Assembly (NCBI GenBank): GCA_021797675.1
Contig: JAJZZH010000090.1
Coordinates: forward strand, 1 to 39,010
DNA: 39,010 nt
Direction of reading: 5' to 3'
Origin: Bacillota bacterium
Lineage (GTDB): Bacteria; Bacillota; Sulfobacillia; Sulfobacillales; Sulfobacillaceae
Position numbers and translations under genes: made by a program. The notes under the pieces were generated by a model. The model ran no database searches, was not told the origin of the DNA, and saw only the letters and a program-made list of their open reading frames with translations. Positions 18,393-29,463 of this stretch are shown in pieces; the stretch's first letter is position 1; every line of letters starts with the position of its first letter.

Positions 18393-18863
18393 ATGCCGAG
18401 GCGTGGACAAGTGGCGGTACGCGAAGTGGTACCCGATCCGGTGTACCACAGCCCGCTCGTGCAGAGCTTGATCAATAAGGTGATGATGAGCGGTAAGAAA
18501 AGCCTGGCCCAGGGCATTGTCTATCGTGCTTTGGAGCGTGTGCAGGAAAAGACGGGCCGCGATGCGTTGGAAATGTTTGAGCAGGCGGTGAAGAATGCGA
18601 CTCCGCTTCTCGAGGTGCGACCTCGGCGGGTTGGCGGCGCCACCTACCAGGTTCCGATGGAGGTGCGTCCGAGTCGTCGGCAGTCGCTGGCGCTGCGGTG
18701 GCTGGTTCGGTTTGCACGCCAGCGGGGTGAACGCTCCATGGAAGAAAAGCTGGCCGGCGAACTGATCGACGCGGCGCAAAGCGCGGGCGGCGCTGTGCGG
18801 CGGCGCGAGGAAACGCACCGTATGGCCGAGGCTAACCGAGCGTTCGCCCATTACCGGTGGTAA
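18393..18863 (+). CDS. rpsG: 30S ribosomal protein S7 (uS7)
   Basis: This 156-residue protein nucleates assembly of the 30S head and contacts the E-site tRNA. Family segments are clear: [22 protein letters not shown], here shortened in its first part, then [16 protein letters not shown], and the C-terminal [20 protein letters not shown]-like end. The length equals that of the 156-residue Bacillus protein, not the longer enteric form. It follows rpsL by 18 bases and precedes fusA by 18 bases, within one transcript. Confidence 0.97.
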   Translation: MPRRGQVAVREVVPDPVYHSPLVQSLINKVMMSGKKSLAQGIVYRALERVQEKTGRDALEMFEQAVKNATPLLEVRPRRVGGATYQVPMEVRPSRRQSLALRWLVRFARQRGERSMEEKLAGELIDAAQSAGGAVRRREETHRMAEANRAFAHYRW

Positions 18864-18881
18864 ACGGAGAAGGGAGTTCGC

Positions 18882-20975
18882 ATGTCTCGCGACGTTAGTT
18901 TGGATAGAACGCGCAACATCGGCATCATGGCACATATCGATGCGGGCAAGACAACCACCACCGAGCGCATCCTGTTCTACACCAAGGTGACCTACAAAAT
19001 CGGGGAAGTGCATGAGGGAACGGCCACCATGGACTGGATGGCGCAGGAGCAGGAGCGGGGCATTACCATTACCTCGGCGGCAACGACGTGTCATTGGCGT
19101 GACCATCGGATTAACATTATCGACACGCCCGGCCACGTGGACTTTACCGTCGAAGTAGAACGCTCCTTACGCGTTCTAGATGGCGCAATCGCCGTTTTTG
19201 ACGCCAAGGGTGGGGTCGAACCGCAATCCGAGACGGTGTGGCGCCAGGCTGACAAATACCACGTGCCTCGGATTGCCTATATCAATAAAATGGACGTCGT
19301 AGGTGCCGATTTTGCCATGTGTGTCGACCAAATCCATTCTCGGCTGGGGTCCAACCCGGTGGCCGTACAGTGGCCGATCGGTGCCGAGGACGCGTTCCGA
19401 GGGCTTATCGATTTGGTCCGCATGCAAGCCTATCATTATTTAGACGATCTGGGCACCAAAGGCGAATACGAGCCGATTCCCGACGAATTTCGGGAGATCG
19501 CACAATTGCGCCGCCAGATGCTCTTGGAAGCCGTCGCCGATGTCGATGACGGGCTGATGGAAAAGTATCTCGACGGTGAACCGATCAGTGAGGAGGAAAT
19601 CCGCGCTGCACTGCGGCGAGGAACCATTAACGCCCAGTTGGTGCCGGTGCTCTGCGGATCCTCATATCGCAACAAGGGTGTGCAACCGCTGCTGGATGCC
19701 GTGGTGGACTACTTGCCGTCGCCGCTCGACGTCGGGGCAGTCAAGGGACACACGCCCGACGGTACCGGCGAGCTCGAGCGCCAGCCTGCGGACGACGAAC
19801 CGTTCTCAGCGTTGGCCTTTAAGATCATGACCGACACCTTTGTGGGCAAGCTCGCCTTCTTTCGGGTGTATTCCGGCACGTTGAAGTCGGGGTCTTACGT
19901 CTATAACGTGAGCAAGGGGCGGCGGGAGCGGATAGGGCGCATCGTGCGGATGCACGCCAACAAGCGGGACGAAATCGATACGGTGTACGCTGGGGACATC
20001 GCGGCGGCGGTGGGTCTCAAGGACACCGCCACCGGGGATACGCTCGCCGACGAGATCCATCCGATTCTGCTGGAGTCGATGCAGTTTCCCGAGCCCGTCA
20101 TTCACGTGGCGATTGAACCCAAGACCAAAGCCGACCAGGACAAGATGGGCCTCGCCTTGGGCAAGCTGGCTGAAGAAGACCCGACGTTTCGGATGCACAC
20201 CGATACCGAAACCACGCAGACCATCATTTCCGGAATGGGCGAGTTGCACCTGGAAATCATCGTCGACCGCCTCTTGCGGGAATTTAACGTGCAGGCGAAC
20301 GTCGGCAAGCCCCAGGTGGCCTACAAAGAAACCATCCGCCAAATGGCCGAGGCGGAAGGCAAGTTCATTCGGCAGACCGGCGGCCGCGGGCAATACGGGC
20401 ACGTTTGGGTCCGCGTGGAGCCGCTGGAGCCGGGGAGCGGGTACGAGTTCGTCAACAAAATTGTGGGCGGCGTGGTTCCCAAAGAATACATTCCGGCCGT
20501 GGACGCGGGAATTCGGGAGGCGTTGGAGACGGGGGTGCTCGCGGGCTACCCGACGCTCGACTTCCGGGTCACCCTGTACGACGGTTCCTACCACGAAGTC
20601 GACTCCAGCGAGATGGCCTTCAAAATCGCCGGTTCGATGGCGTTTAAGGCAGCGGCGCACAAGGCGCATCCTGTGCTGCTGGAACCGGTCATGGCGGTCG
20701 AGGTGGTCGTTCCCGAGGACTATATGGGCGACGTGATTGGAGACCTCAACGCGCGCCGGGGCCGGATTGAGGGCATGGAGCCCCGGTCCGGCAAGCTGCA
20801 GGTGATCCGCGGTCTGGTGCCGTTGGCCGAAATGTTCGGCTACGCGACCGACCTGCGTTCGAAGACGCAAGGCCGGGGCACCTACACGATGCAGTTCGCC
20901 CATTATGAAGAAGCGCCCCGGCACGTCACCGAGCAAATCATCAAGACGCGCCGAGGGGCCGCCCAGGCGCAGTGA
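18882..20975 (+). CDS. fusA: Elongation factor G
   Basis: The 697-residue GTPase drives tRNA-mRNA translocation and, with RRF, ribosome recycling. The GTP site is complete: AHIDAGKTT (residues 17-25), the switch I motif [18 protein letters not shown] and NKMD. Domain II onward is standard, and domain IV begins with the [12 protein letters not shown] stretch and contains the [11 protein letters not shown] segment near residue 575. No fusidic-acid-type anomaly was noted by eye. AGAAGGGAG precedes the ATG. It lies in the usual place between rpsG and tuf. Confidence 0.98.
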   Translation: MSRDVSLDRTRNIGIMAHIDAGKTTTTERILFYTKVTYKIGEVHEGTATMDWMAQEQERGITITSAATTCHWRDHRINIIDTPGHVDFTVEVERSLRVLDGAIAVFDAKGGVEPQSETVWRQADKYHVPRIAYINKMDVVGADFAMCVDQIHSRLGSNPVAVQWPIGAEDAFRGLIDLVRMQAYHYLDDLGTKGEYEPIPDEFREIAQLRRQMLLEAVADVDDGLMEKYLDGEPISEEEIRAALRRGTINAQLVPVLCGSSYRNKGVQPLLDAVVDYLPSPLDVGAVKGHTPDGTGELERQPADDEPFSALAFKIMTDTFVGKLAFFRVYSGTLKSGSYVYNVSKGRRERIGRIVRMHANKRDEIDTVYAGDIAAAVGLKDTATGDTLADEIHPILLESMQFPEPVIHVAIEPKTKADQDKMGLALGKLAEEDPTFRMHTDTETTQTIISGMGELHLEIIVDRLLREFNVQANVGKPQVAYKETIRQMAEAEGKFIRQTGGRGQYGHVWVRVEPLEPGSGYEFVNKIVGGVVPKEYIPAVDAGIREALETGVLAGYPTLDFRVTLYDGSYHEVDSSEMAFKIAGSMAFKAAAHKAHPVLLEPVMAVEVVVPEDYMGDVIGDLNARRGRIEGMEPRSGKLQVIRGLVPLAEMFGYATDLRSKTQGRGTYTMQFAHYEEAPRHVTEQIIKTRRGAAQAQ

Positions 20976-20992
20976 CGCCTGCGGTAGCCCCG

Positions 20993-21036
20993 GGAACCAA
21001 CGGAACCAAGATTAAGGTTAAACCAGGTTAAGGTTA
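20993..21036 (+). repeat. Short direct repeats in the fusA-tuf spacer
   Basis: GGAACCAA occurs at 20993-21000 and 21002-21009 (period 9). TTAAGGTTA occurs at 21012-21020 and 21028-21036 (period 16). The second copy touches the GGGAGGAG ribosome binding site of tuf. Confidence 0.75.
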
Positions 21037-21054
21037 GGGAGGAGAGCATTTCCG

Positions 21055-22257
<1,203 letters not shown>

Positions 22258-22274
22258 ACCCGGGAGGAAAAGTG

Positions 22275-22583
22275 GTGGCCCAACAGAAAATACGGATACG
22301 GTTAAAAGCATACGATCACGAGATCCTGGACCAGTCTGCGGTGCGAATTGTCGAGACCGCACGGCGCAACGGGGCCAGTGTGTCGGGGCCGGTGCCACTG
22401 CCGACCGAGAAAAAGATCTACACGATTCTCACGGCGCCCAATGGCGAAAAGGATATTCGCGAACAATTTGAGCGTCGGGTGCACAAACGCTTGATCGATA
22501 TCATGGACCCGAGCCAAAAGACGGTGAACGCGCTGATGCGTCTTGACCTCCCGGCCGGCGTCGATATTGAGATTAAGCTGTAG
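22275..22583 (+). CDS. rpsJ: 30S ribosomal protein S10 (uS10, NusE)
   Basis: The 102-residue protein belongs to the 30S head and also serves as NusE in antitermination complexes. It shows [16 protein letters not shown] at the start, and GPVPLPTEK and [12 protein letters not shown] further on. Two GTG codons lie side by side; the second (22275) is seven bases after GGAGG and gives the family's standard length, so I prefer it. It opens the S10 cluster 17 bases after tuf with no terminator, so the str and S10 units can be read as one transcript. Confidence 0.97.
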   Translation: MAQQKIRIRLKAYDHEILDQSAVRIVETARRNGASVSGPVPLPTEKKIYTILTAPNGEKDIREQFERRVHKRLIDIMDPSQKTVNALMRLDLPAGVDIEIKL

Positions 22584-22595
22584 GCGGGGGGACGT

Positions 22596-23246
22596 ATGAA
22601 AGGGATTATCGGAACCAAGGTGGGGATGACGCAGATATTTGACGACAGCGGTCAGGCCGTGCCGGTGACGGTGATTCACGCCGAGCCCAATGTCGTAGTG
22701 GGCCATCGTAGCGCCGCCAAAGAGGGATACGATGCGGTCCAGCTGGGCGTCGAGGAAGTACCGGCCCGCAAACTCCGACAGCCCCAGCGCAAGGATTTTC
22801 AGCAGCGCAGGCTGCCGTTTGTGCGGCGGATCCGAGAATTCCGGCTGCCGGGCGCGCTCGAACTGCCGGCCGGGAGTCTTCATCGGGTGGAAGCCGCCTT
22901 TGAACCGGGCGACCGGGTGGACGTCACCGGCACCAGCAAAGGGAAGGGATTTGCGGGAGCGATTAAGCGCTGGGGATTTCACCGGGGGCCGATGAGCCAC
23001 GGATCGAAATATCACCGGCGGGTCGGCTCGCTGGCCCCGCGGACGTCGGGGGGCGGCGGCCGGGTACACCCGGGCCGGAAGCTGCCCGGGCACCTCGGTC
23101 ACCGGCGGGTCACCGTGCTCAACCTGAAAGTGGTGCGCGTGGATGCCGACCGCAGTCTGCTGCTGGTGCGCGGAGCCGTGCCGGGCCCCAACGGCTCGCT
23201 GGTTATGGTCCGGACAAGTGTGCGGGCGAAAAGGGGGGCGGAGTGA
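22596..23246 (+). CDS. rplC: 50S ribosomal protein L3 (uL3), altered PTC loop
   Basis: This 216-residue protein starts assembly of the 50S subunit and sends a loop toward the peptidyl-transferase centre. MKGIIGTKVGMTQIF opens it and the KGKGFAGAIKRWGF segment is conserved. The loop after residue 144 reads GSLAPRTSGGGGRVH where common sequences have GSIG followed by a shorter Pro-Gly turn. It is about two residues longer and has four consecutive glycines at 152-155. The end (RVDADRSLLLVRGAVPG) is standard. The stop overlaps the rplD start. Confidence 0.97.
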   Translation: MKGIIGTKVGMTQIFDDSGQAVPVTVIHAEPNVVVGHRSAAKEGYDAVQLGVEEVPARKLRQPQRKDFQQRRLPFVRRIREFRLPGALELPAGSLHRVEAAFEPGDRVDVTGTSKGKGFAGAIKRWGFHRGPMSHGSKYHRRVGSLAPRTSGGGGRVHPGRKLPGHLGHRRVTVLNLKVVRVDADRSLLLVRGAVPGPNGSLVMVRTSVRAKRGAE

Positions 23247-23872
23247 TGCCAAGCGTGACCGTCAGGGACGTTGCCGGCAATGCGGTCGGGGAACTGGAAC
23301 TCTCTGAACGGGTCTTCAACGCGCCCGTCTCGATTCCGTTGCTGCATCGCGTGGTTACCGCCTACTTGGCTAACCAGCGGTCGGGAACGGCAGACACCAA
23401 GACCCGGGCGCAGGTGCGCGGCGGTGGTCGTAAGCCTTGGCGCCAGAAGGGGCTCGGCCGGGCTCGCGCGGGGACGATCCGGGCGCCGCAGTGGCGCCAC
23501 GGGGGGGTCGTGTTCGGGCCGCACCCGCGCGATTATTCTCAGCGTGTTCCGCAAAAAATGCGGCAGGCGGCGATTCGGCAAGCCCTGACCGCCAAATTGC
23601 GCGACGGCGAATTGGTGGTGGTTGACCGCTTGGCGCTCGGGACTCCCAAGACGGCCGGCGCGGTGCAGATGCTGAAGGATGTCGGCGCCACCCTGAACGC
23701 GCTCATCGTAACCGGCGAGCGCGTGGACAACGTGGCCCTCGGTTGCCGGAATATCGGGAGCGCAGAAGTCACCACCGCACGATCGCTGAACGCCTACGTG
23801 CTGTTGAAATACGAGCGCGTGGTCCTGGATCGCCAGGCCATCGCCGTGGTGGAGGAGGTGTTTGGGCAGTGA
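23246..23872 (+). CDS. rplD: 50S ribosomal protein L4 (uL4)
   Basis: The 208-residue protein has a globular part and a long loop in the exit tunnel. The tunnel loop is seen as TRAQVRGGGRKPWRQKGLGRARAG, written here as one motif in two halves: TRAQVRGGGRKPW and RQKGLGRARAG. The ATG overlaps the rplC stop (TGATG), and GGGGGGCGGAG supplies the ribosome binding site. A GTG one codon earlier is also possible. In many bacteria L4 represses its own operon; no such leader structure was recognised here. Confidence 0.97.
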   Translation: MPSVTVRDVAGNAVGELELSERVFNAPVSIPLLHRVVTAYLANQRSGTADTKTRAQVRGGGRKPWRQKGLGRARAGTIRAPQWRHGGVVFGPHPRDYSQRVPQKMRQAAIRQALTAKLRDGELVVVDRLALGTPKTAGAVQMLKDVGATLNALIVTGERVDNVALGCRNIGSAEVTTARSLNAYVLLKYERVVLDRQAIAVVEEVFGQ

Positions 23873-24159
23873 GCAAGTCGGCCTATGATATTATCCTGCG
23901 GCCGATCATCACCGAAGCCAGCACCGACGCGGTAACCCTGAATAAGTACACGTTTGAGGTAGACCGGCGGGCCAACAAGGTGGAGATTCGGGAAGCGGTG
24001 GAAACCATCTTTAACGTGCGCGTGGTCAAGGTGAATACGCTCTGGCGCCGGGGCAAACCGCGGCGCCGAGGCCGTTCGACGGGCCGCACGCCGGATCGCA
24101 AGAAGGCCATTGTGACGCTGATTGCCGGCGACAGGATTGAGGTCTTCAACAACCCGTAG
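23869..24159 (+). CDS. rplW: 50S ribosomal protein L23 (uL23)
   Basis: A 96-residue protein at the tunnel exit that docks trigger factor and signal recognition particle. The family opening YDIILRPIITEAS and the central NKYTFEVDRRANKVEI and VVKVNTLWRRGKPRR segments are present. The GTG start overlaps the rplD stop by four bases, with GGAGGAGG upstream inside rplD. The frame continues upstream only within rplD and is not used. Confidence 0.97.
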   Translation: MSKSAYDIILRPIITEASTDAVTLNKYTFEVDRRANKVEIREAVETIFNVRVVKVNTLWRRGKPRRRGRSTGRTPDRKKAIVTLIAGDRIEVFNNP

Positions 24160-24177
24160 GGAGGAGGAAGGAAGGTC

Positions 24178-25008
24178 ATGGCGGTACGCAAAATGAAGCC
24201 CACCTCGCCCGGGGTTCGCCAGATGACGGTCGCGAGTTTTGATGAGATCACCAAAACGACGCCTGAGAAGTCCCTGACCCAGGGATGGCGGCGCAAAGCC
24301 GGCCGCAATCATTACGGACGCATTACCACCCGGCATCGGGGCGGAGGGACCAAGCGCCGGTATCGGACGGTGGATTTTCGCCGCGACAAGGATCGAGTGG
24401 GGGCCACGGTGGGGTCCATCGAGTACGACCCATTTCGCACGGCGAGAATTGCGCTCTTGCAGTACGATGATGGCGAGAAGCGGTATATTTTGGCCCCCGC
24501 CGGGCTTAAGGTGGGAGACCGGGTCCAGTCGGGACCCGGAGCGGAAATCCGGCCGGGTAACGCGCTGGCCCTGTCCGACATCCCCGTGGGAACGATCGTG
24601 CACGCGGTCGAATTGCTGCCCGGACGCGGGGCTCAGCTCGCCCGCTCTGCCGGGGTGCAGGTGCAGGTGGCCGCCAAAGAGGGGCGCTATGCCTTACTGC
24701 GGCTCCCGTCGAGTGAACTCCGGCGCGTGCCCATCACCTGTCGGGCAACCATTGGGCAGGTGGGCAACGCGGAGCACGAGAACATTACGATAGGCAAGGC
24801 GGGCCGCAACCGCTGGCTGGGGCGCCGACCGACCGTGCGCGGCGTGGCGATGAATCCCGTCGACCACCCTCATGGTGGTGGCGAAGGGAAGTCCCCGATT
24901 GGCCGCAAGCATCCGGTGACGCCGTGGGGAAAGCCGGCGCTCGGCGTGAAGACGCGTACCAAGCACAAGCGTTCGGATCGCTTGATCGTGCGCCGGCGGA
25001 CGAAGTAG
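24178..25008 (+). CDS. rplB: 50S ribosomal protein L2 (uL2)
   Basis: The 276-residue protein is essential for subunit joining and lies near the peptidyl-transferase centre. The conserved end has [17 protein letters not shown] with the near-universal His, followed by [15 protein letters not shown]. The N-terminal half contains [17 protein letters not shown]-like rRNA-binding residues. GGAGGAAGG precedes the ATG. It sits 18 bases after rplW. Confidence 0.98.
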   Translation: MAVRKMKPTSPGVRQMTVASFDEITKTTPEKSLTQGWRRKAGRNHYGRITTRHRGGGTKRRYRTVDFRRDKDRVGATVGSIEYDPFRTARIALLQYDDGEKRYILAPAGLKVGDRVQSGPGAEIRPGNALALSDIPVGTIVHAVELLPGRGAQLARSAGVQVQVAAKEGRYALLRLPSSELRRVPITCRATIGQVGNAEHENITIGKAGRNRWLGRRPTVRGVAMNPVDHPHGGGEGKSPIGRKHPVTPWGKPALGVKTRTKHKRSDRLIVRRRTK

Positions 25009-25074
25009 GGCGTAGGGGCGAATTGGGCACCGGGGCTTACCGGCTTGGGGGCAAGCAGGAAAGGGAGGAAAAGC

Positions 25075-25371
25075 GTGGGACGGTCGGTCAAGAAGGGACC
25101 TTATGTCGACGCCAAGCTGTTGAAAAAGGTCGAGGAGCAGAACACCCGGAAACAAAAACGGGTGATCCGCACCTGGGCGCGGGCGTCGACGATTATTCCC
25201 GAAATGGTGGGGCACACCATCGCCGTCCACGACGGGCGGCGCCACGTGCCGATTTATATTAGCGAAGAGATGGTCGGCCACAAGCTGGGGGAGTTTGCCC
25301 CGACGCGTACCTTTCGCGGCCACGGCGACCGCAGCGAGCGGTCGACGGCGCTGAAGGGCGGCCGGACTTGA
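25075..25371 (+). CDS. rpsS: 30S ribosomal protein S19 (uS19)
   Basis: A 98-residue protein of the 30S head that contacts the A-site finger and S13. Clear features are [37 protein letters not shown] and the [11 protein letters not shown] end. GTG at 25075 follows GGGAGG and gives the family length; a GTG ten codons earlier would add a basic tail without a ribosome binding site. Confidence 0.97.
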   Translation: MGRSVKKGPYVDAKLLKKVEEQNTRKQKRVIRTWARASTIIPEMVGHTIAVHDGRRHVPIYISEEMVGHKLGEFAPTRTFRGHGDRSERSTALKGGRT

Positions 25372-25414
25372 GTAGGGGACGGGGCCAACAAATTGCGGGC
25401 AAAGGGTGAGGCAG

Positions 25415-25780
25415 ATGGCAATCAAGGAACCAGAGGTGTTGGAGGCCAGGGCTCATAGCCGCCATGTGCGTATTGCACCGCAAAAGGCCAGAGTGGTGGT
25501 GGACCTGGTGCGGGGCCGCGACCTCCGCGACGCAGAGGCCGTCCTGCGCCATACGCCCAAACGGGCCTCGGAGGTGGTGGCCAAATTGCTGAAGAGCGCC
25601 GCCGCCAACGCCTACCATAACTTCGAAATGGACCCGCGTGATTTGTATGTCCACGCGATTTGGGTCGACGGGGGACCCACGCTGAAGCGGATTCATCCCC
25701 GCAGCCGGGGTCAGGCGTTCGCCATTCTAAAGCGTTCGTGCCACATCTCGGTCGTCTTGCGGGAACGGCATGGGAGTTAA
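25415..25780 (+). CDS. rplV: 50S ribosomal protein L22 (uL22)
   Basis: The 121-residue protein has a globular domain and a beta hairpin narrowing the exit tunnel, where macrolide-resistance changes occur. The domain reads RHVRIAPQKARVVVDLVRG, and the hairpin is GPTLKRIHPRSRGQAFAI, without insertions or deletions by eye. I use the ATG at 25415 behind AAAGGGTGAGG; a GTG three codons before it has poorer spacing. Confidence 0.96.
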   Translation: MAIKEPEVLEARAHSRHVRIAPQKARVVVDLVRGRDLRDAEAVLRHTPKRASEVVAKLLKSAAANAYHNFEMDPRDLYVHAIWVDGGPTLKRIHPRSRGQAFAILKRSCHISVVLRERHGS

Positions 25781-25813
25781 CCGAGCGACCGCGACCACGA
25801 AAGGAGGGACATG

Positions 25814-26488
25814 ATGGGCCAAAAGGTGCATCCTAAGGGGTTTCGCTTGGGTGTGGTGCGGGATTGGGATTCGCGGTGGTACGGAACCCGCGCGACCACC
25901 CCGGGCTTGCTGGCGGAGGATTATCGGATTCGCCGATTTATTAAAGAGCGCCACTATGCCGCCGGAATTTCTCGGGTGGAGATTGAACGGGGGACGGCCA
26001 ACAAGTTGCGCATTAGCGTCCACACGGGCAAGCCGGGAATGGTTATTGGCAAGGGCGGCGTGGGCGTGGAAGCGCTGCGCAAGCAGTTGGAGACGCTTTC
26101 CGGCCGGCCCGTGAACCTCAATATCCTGGAGGTGCGCGGCCCGGAGACCGATGCGCAATTGGTTGCCGAGTCGATTGCCAGTCAGTTGGAAAAGCGGATT
26201 GCGTTTAAGCGGGCAATGAAACAGGCGGTGCAACGCGCCATGCGCCAAGGGGCCAAAGGCATTAAAGTGATGGTCAGCGGAAGGCTGGGCGGCGCCGAAA
26301 TCGCGCGCCGGGAATGGACCTGGGAGGGTTCGATTCCGTTGCATACGCTGCGCGCGGACATCGACTACGGATTTGCTGAGGCGCACACCACGTACGGAGT
26401 CATCGGCGTGAAGGTCTGGGTGTATAAGGGACAGATTCTTCCCGGGCAAAAACGAAGGTCGGCGACGGTGAACGAGGGAGGGCGTTAG
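25814..26488 (+). CDS. rpsC: 30S ribosomal protein S3 (uS3)
   Basis: The 224-residue protein borders the mRNA entry channel and helps unwind m[17 protein letters not shown] opens it. The KH domain has its GKGG loop near residue 76 ([14 protein letters not shown]), and the C-terminal part holds [20 protein letters not shown]. Two ATG codons are adjacent; the second matches the family start and the GGAGG spacing. It precedes rplP with three bases between stop and start. Confidence 0.97.
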   Translation: MGQKVHPKGFRLGVVRDWDSRWYGTRATTPGLLAEDYRIRRFIKERHYAAGISRVEIERGTANKLRISVHTGKPGMVIGKGGVGVEALRKQLETLSGRPVNLNILEVRGPETDAQLVAESIASQLEKRIAFKRAMKQAVQRAMRQGAKGIKVMVSGRLGGAEIARREWTWEGSIPLHTLRADIDYGFAEAHTTYGVIGVKVWVYKGQILPGQKRRSATVNEGGR

Positions 26489-26490
26489 CG

Positions 26491-26952
26491 ATGTTGGCAC
26501 CCAAGCGCACGAAGTTTCGCAAGCAGCATCGGGGGCGAATGAAGGGGCGGGCGCACCGGGGGAATCGGGTCGTCTTTGGCGAATACGGTTTGCAGGCCTT
26601 GGAACCGGGGTGGGTGACCGACCGCCAGATTGAGGCCGCCCGGGTGGCGCTCACGCGCTACATCCGGCGCGGTGGACAGGTCTGGATTACCATTTTTCCC
26701 GATAAACCGGTCACCAAAAAACCGGCGGAAACGCGCATGGGAAGCGGCAAGGGGAACCCTGAGTATTGGGTTGCGGTGGTAAAGCCCGATCGCGTCATGT
26801 TTGAGTTGGCCGGGGTGCCGGAGGATGTGGCACGGGCGGCGATGCGCTTGGCCGGCCACAAACTGCCGATCCGCACGCGATTCATTAAGCGGGAAGCTCC
26901 GACCGCCGGTGAGGGCAGCGAGAGCAGGGAGGTTTTAGCGGATGAAGGCTAA
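26491..26952 (+). CDS. rplP: 50S ribosomal protein L16 (uL16)
   Basis: A 153-residue protein near the A-site tRNA elbow. It shows [17 protein letters not shown] and the [16 protein letters not shown] loop. The last ten or so residues (acidic, ending ADEG) exceed the usual 140-145 length and arise because the frame runs 11 bases into rpmC, so the two genes are translationally coupled. Confidence 0.97.
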   Translation: MLAPKRTKFRKQHRGRMKGRAHRGNRVVFGEYGLQALEPGWVTDRQIEAARVALTRYIRRGGQVWITIFPDKPVTKKPAETRMGSGKGNPEYWVAVVKPDRVMFELAGVPEDVARAAMRLAGHKLPIRTRFIKREAPTAGEGSESREVLADEG

Positions 26953-27148
26953 GGACATTCGCGAACTCGATGCCGGCGAATTGCAGGCCAAGTTGAAGAG
27001 TTTGAAAGAGGAGCTGTTTCGGCTCCGGTTTCAGTTGGCGACGTCGACGCTGGAGAATCCGATGCGCATCCGCCAGGTAAAAAAGGACATCGCCCGGGTC
27101 CATACGATTATGTTTGAAAAGCAGCAGGGTAAGGCGGAGAACGGTTAG
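26942..27148 (+). CDS. rpmC: 50S ribosomal protein L29 (uL29)
   Basis: A 68-residue two-helix protein beside the tunnel exit. The family pattern [18 protein letters not shown], then [20 protein letters not shown], then [14 protein letters not shown] is complete. The start lies inside the end of rplP, with GGGAGG just upstream. Confidence 0.97.
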   Translation: MKAKDIRELDAGELQAKLKSLKEELFRLRFQLATSTLENPMRIRQVKKDIARVHTIMFEKQQGKAENG

Positions 27149-27167
27149 GCGAAAGGGGGGCAGGGCG

Positions 27168-27422
27168 ATGGACCGACCAAGACGCAAGGTGCGCGAAGGC
27201 AAGGTGGTCAGCGACAAGATGAATAAGACGGTCGTGGTGGCGGTCGAGTCCCTGGTGCAGCACCCGATTTACGGGCGGCGCATCCGGCGGACCAAAAGAT
27301 ATAAGGCCCACGACGAAGACAATCGCTGCCGCGAAGGGGACTATGTTCGGATCACGGAAACCCGCCCGCTATCGAAGGAAAAGCGGTGGCGAGTGGTTGA
27401 GGTGGTGCGCCGGGCCGAGTAG
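27168..27422 (+). CDS. rpsQ: 30S ribosomal protein S17 (uS17)
   Basis: An 84-residue OB-fold protein and primary 16S rRNA binder. [19 protein letters not shown] and the [17 protein letters not shown], then [16 protein letters not shown] motifs identify it. The ATG follows AAAGGGGGG; 19 codons further upstream in frame overlap rpmC and are not used. Confidence 0.97.
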   Translation: MDRPRRKVREGKVVSDKMNKTVVVAVESLVQHPIYGRRIRRTKRYKAHDEDNRCREGDYVRITETRPLSKEKRWRVVEVVRRAE

Positions 27423-27471
27423 GCTCGGCGACGTACGCCTTGAGGTACCGGGAAAGGAGGTCAGGCGGTCG

Positions 27472-27843
27472 ATGATTCAGACCCAGACCCGTTTAAACGT
27501 GGCTGACAATACGGGCGCCAAAGAATTGATGTGCATTCGGGTTTTAGGCGGTTCATTTCGGCGCTACGGCAATATCGGCGACGTGATTGTGGCGTCGGTG
27601 AAACAGGCTGCGCCGGGCGGTATGGTGAAAAAAGGCGATGTGGTCAAGGCGGTGATTGTGCGAACGCGGAGCGGCAAGCGGCGTTCAGACGGGTCGTATA
27701 TACGGTTTGACGAAAACGCGGCCGTGATCCTGCGGGGCGAGGAGCGCGAGCCGCGCGGCACGCGCATCTTCGGGCCGGTGGCCCGCGAACTGCGTGAGCG
27801 CGACTTTATGAAGATCGTCTCCCTGGCGCCGGAAGTGCTTTAG
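27472..27843 (+). CDS. rplN: 50S ribosomal protein L14 (uL14)
   Basis: A 123-residue beta-barrel protein at the subunit interface. [18 protein letters not shown] begins it, and [11 protein letters not shown] then [15 protein letters not shown] finish the family pattern. AAAGGAGGT lies about ten bases before the ATG. The upstream extension of the frame overlaps rpsQ. Confidence 0.98.
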   Translation: MIQTQTRLNVADNTGAKELMCIRVLGGSFRRYGNIGDVIVASVKQAAPGGMVKKGDVVKAVIVRTRSGKRRSDGSYIRFDENAAVILRGEEREPRGTRIFGPVARELRERDFMKIVSLAPEVL

Positions 27844-27887
27844 CGCGGCCGGCATGCAATGGAAAGGGACGAGAAAGGAGGCCGGCA

Positions 27888-28199
27888 ATGCACGTGAAAA
27901 AGGGGGACACCGTCGAGCTGCTGGCGGGGCGGGACCGTGGCAAGCGAGGACAGATTATTTTGGCGGAGCCCAAGCGGGAGCGCGTGGTGGTGGAGAGGCT
28001 GAACTTGGTCAAGCGGCACCGGCGGCCGTCGCCCCAGTATCCCGACGGCGGAATTGTGCCGACCGAGGCACCCATTCATGTCAGCAACGTGATGCTCGTG
28101 TGTAAATCGTGCGACAAGCCGACGCGGACGGGCAAGAAGATTTCGGACAACGGCAAGAAGGTTCGGTATTGTAAGCGCTGTGGGGCCGAACAGGACTAA
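27888..28199 (+). CDS. rplX: 50S ribosomal protein L24 (uL24) with zinc ribbon
   Basis: The 103-residue protein starts 50S assembly. A KOW motif (KKGDTVELLAGRDRGKRG) begins it. The C-terminal part carries Cys72, Cys75, Cys95 and Cys98 in the pattern CKSC and CKRC, a zinc ribbon present in many but not all bacterial L24 proteins. GAAAGGAGG precedes the ATG, 44 bases after rplN. Confidence 0.97.
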   Translation: MHVKKGDTVELLAGRDRGKRGQIILAEPKRERVVVERLNLVKRHRRPSPQYPDGGIVPTEAPIHVSNVMLVCKSCDKPTRTGKKISDNGKKVRYCKRCGAEQD

Positions 28200-28229
28200 G
28201 GCGCCGAGGGACGAGGAAGAGGGGCGAAG

Positions 28230-28784
28230 ATGGCGATCGAGTCAGCACTGAAAACCCGCTACGAACACGACGTTGTCCCCGCGTTGACCGAACGCTTCCA
28301 TTACCAAAGTCGGATGGAAGTTCCTAAGATGGTCAAGGTGGTCGTCAACATGGGCGTGGGCGAGGCGGTGAGCAACGCTAAGGCGATGGACGCCGCCGTC
28401 GGTGAGCTAGCGCAAATTACGGGCCAACGTCCTTTGGTGACCCGGGCCAAACGGTCGATTGCATCGTTTAAGGTCCGCCAGGGCATGCCGATTGGGGCTA
28501 AGGTCACCCTGCGCGGGCAGCGGATGTACGACTTTGTGGAAAAATTGTTCTACATCGCGCTGCCGCGTGTGCGCGACTTCCGCGGGTTGTCGTCGCGAGG
28601 GTTCGACGGGCGGGGGAGCTATACCCTGGGCATTCGGGAACAGATTATCTTTCCGGAAGTGGATTACGACAAGGTGGAAAAACTGCGGGGAATGGACGTG
28701 ACCTTGGTTACCAGCGCGGAAACCGATGAAGAAGCGAAGGCGCTGTTGACCATGCTCGGTCTGCCCCTGGTTGAGGGCCGTTGA
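28230..28784 (+). CDS. rplE: 50S ribosomal protein L5 (uL5)
   Basis: The 184-residue protein binds 5S rRNA and the P-site tRNA elbow. The conserved segments [38 protein letters not shown] (here in two parts) and [20 protein letters not shown] are intact. GAAGAGGGG comes before the ATG. It is followed by rpsN after 26 bases. Confidence 0.97.
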   Translation: MAIESALKTRYEHDVVPALTERFHYQSRMEVPKMVKVVVNMGVGEAVSNAKAMDAAVGELAQITGQRPLVTRAKRSIASFKVRQGMPIGAKVTLRGQRMYDFVEKLFYIALPRVRDFRGLSSRGFDGRGSYTLGIREQIIFPEVDYDKVEKLRGMDVTLVTSAETDEEAKALLTMLGLPLVEGR

Positions 28785-28810
28785 AAAAACCGTGAGCGAG
28801 GAGGTAGATT

Positions 28811-28996
28811 GTGGCCAAAAAGTCGATGATTGCCAAGGCCAAGCGCACGCCGAAGTATAAGGTTCGGAAGTACCACCGTTGTCAGTTGTGCGGACGTCCC
28901 CATGGATATATCCGGGACTTTGGTTTGTGCCGCCTGTGTTTTCGGGCCATGGCGCACCGTGGGGAAATTCCCGGAGTCAAAAAGGCCAGCTGGTAG
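28811..28996 (+). CDS. rpsZ: 30S ribosomal protein S14, zinc-binding type Z
   Basis: The 61-residue short form of S14 is found in Gram-positive bacteria. The zinc site is Cys24, Cys27, Cys40 and Cys43 (CQLC and CRLC). The family end [13 protein letters not shown] is exact. The start is GTG behind GAGGAGG. Presence of only the zinc form here gives no hint of a zinc-free spare copy. Confidence 0.97.
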   Translation: MAKKSMIAKAKRTPKYKVRKYHRCQLCGRPHGYIRDFGLCRLCFRAMAHRGEIPGVKKASW

Positions 28997-29021
28997 ATGG
29001 GGCAGCGGAAAGGAGGATCCT

Positions 29022-29414
29022 GTGACGGACCCGATTGCAGATATGCTGACGCGGATTCGCAACGCCAATGTGGTCTATCGTGAACACGTCGATGTTCCGG
29101 CGTCGAAAATGAAGCGGGAAATGGCGCGGATTTTGCGGGAAGAGGGATTTATTCGCGATGTGGAGCTGATTGAAGATACGCACCGAGGAACCCTGCGCCT
29201 GTATCTGAAATACGGCGCGAACCGGGAGAAAGTGATTAATGGGCTGCGCCGGATTAGCCGGCCGGGGCTCAGGGTGTATGCTGGACTGGATGAACTGCCC
29301 CGAGTCTTGGGCGGTCTCGGGATTGCGATCCTGTCGACGTCGCGCGGCGTGATGACGGAAAAGCAGGCGCGCGAAGAACGTGTGGGTGGCGAAGTGCTCT
29401 GCTACGTGTGGTAG
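29022..29414 (+). CDS. rpsH: 30S ribosomal protein S8 (uS8)
   Basis: The 130-residue central-domain protein shows [14 protein letters not shown] at the start and [20 protein letters not shown] near the end. GTG at 29022 follows AAAGGAGG by seven bases; the frame upstream of it runs through rpsZ and is a shadow. In other bacteria S8 represses the spc operon; no matching mRNA target was identified. Confidence 0.97.
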   Translation: MTDPIADMLTRIRNANVVYREHVDVPASKMKREMARILREEGFIRDVELIEDTHRGTLRLYLKYGANREKVINGLRRISRPGLRVYAGLDELPRVLGGLGIAILSTSRGVMTEKQAREERVGGEVLCYVW

Positions 29415-29463
29415 CAGGAAAAGGCAGACGCAACCGAGCGCAAGCGAAAAGAAGGAGGGCACC

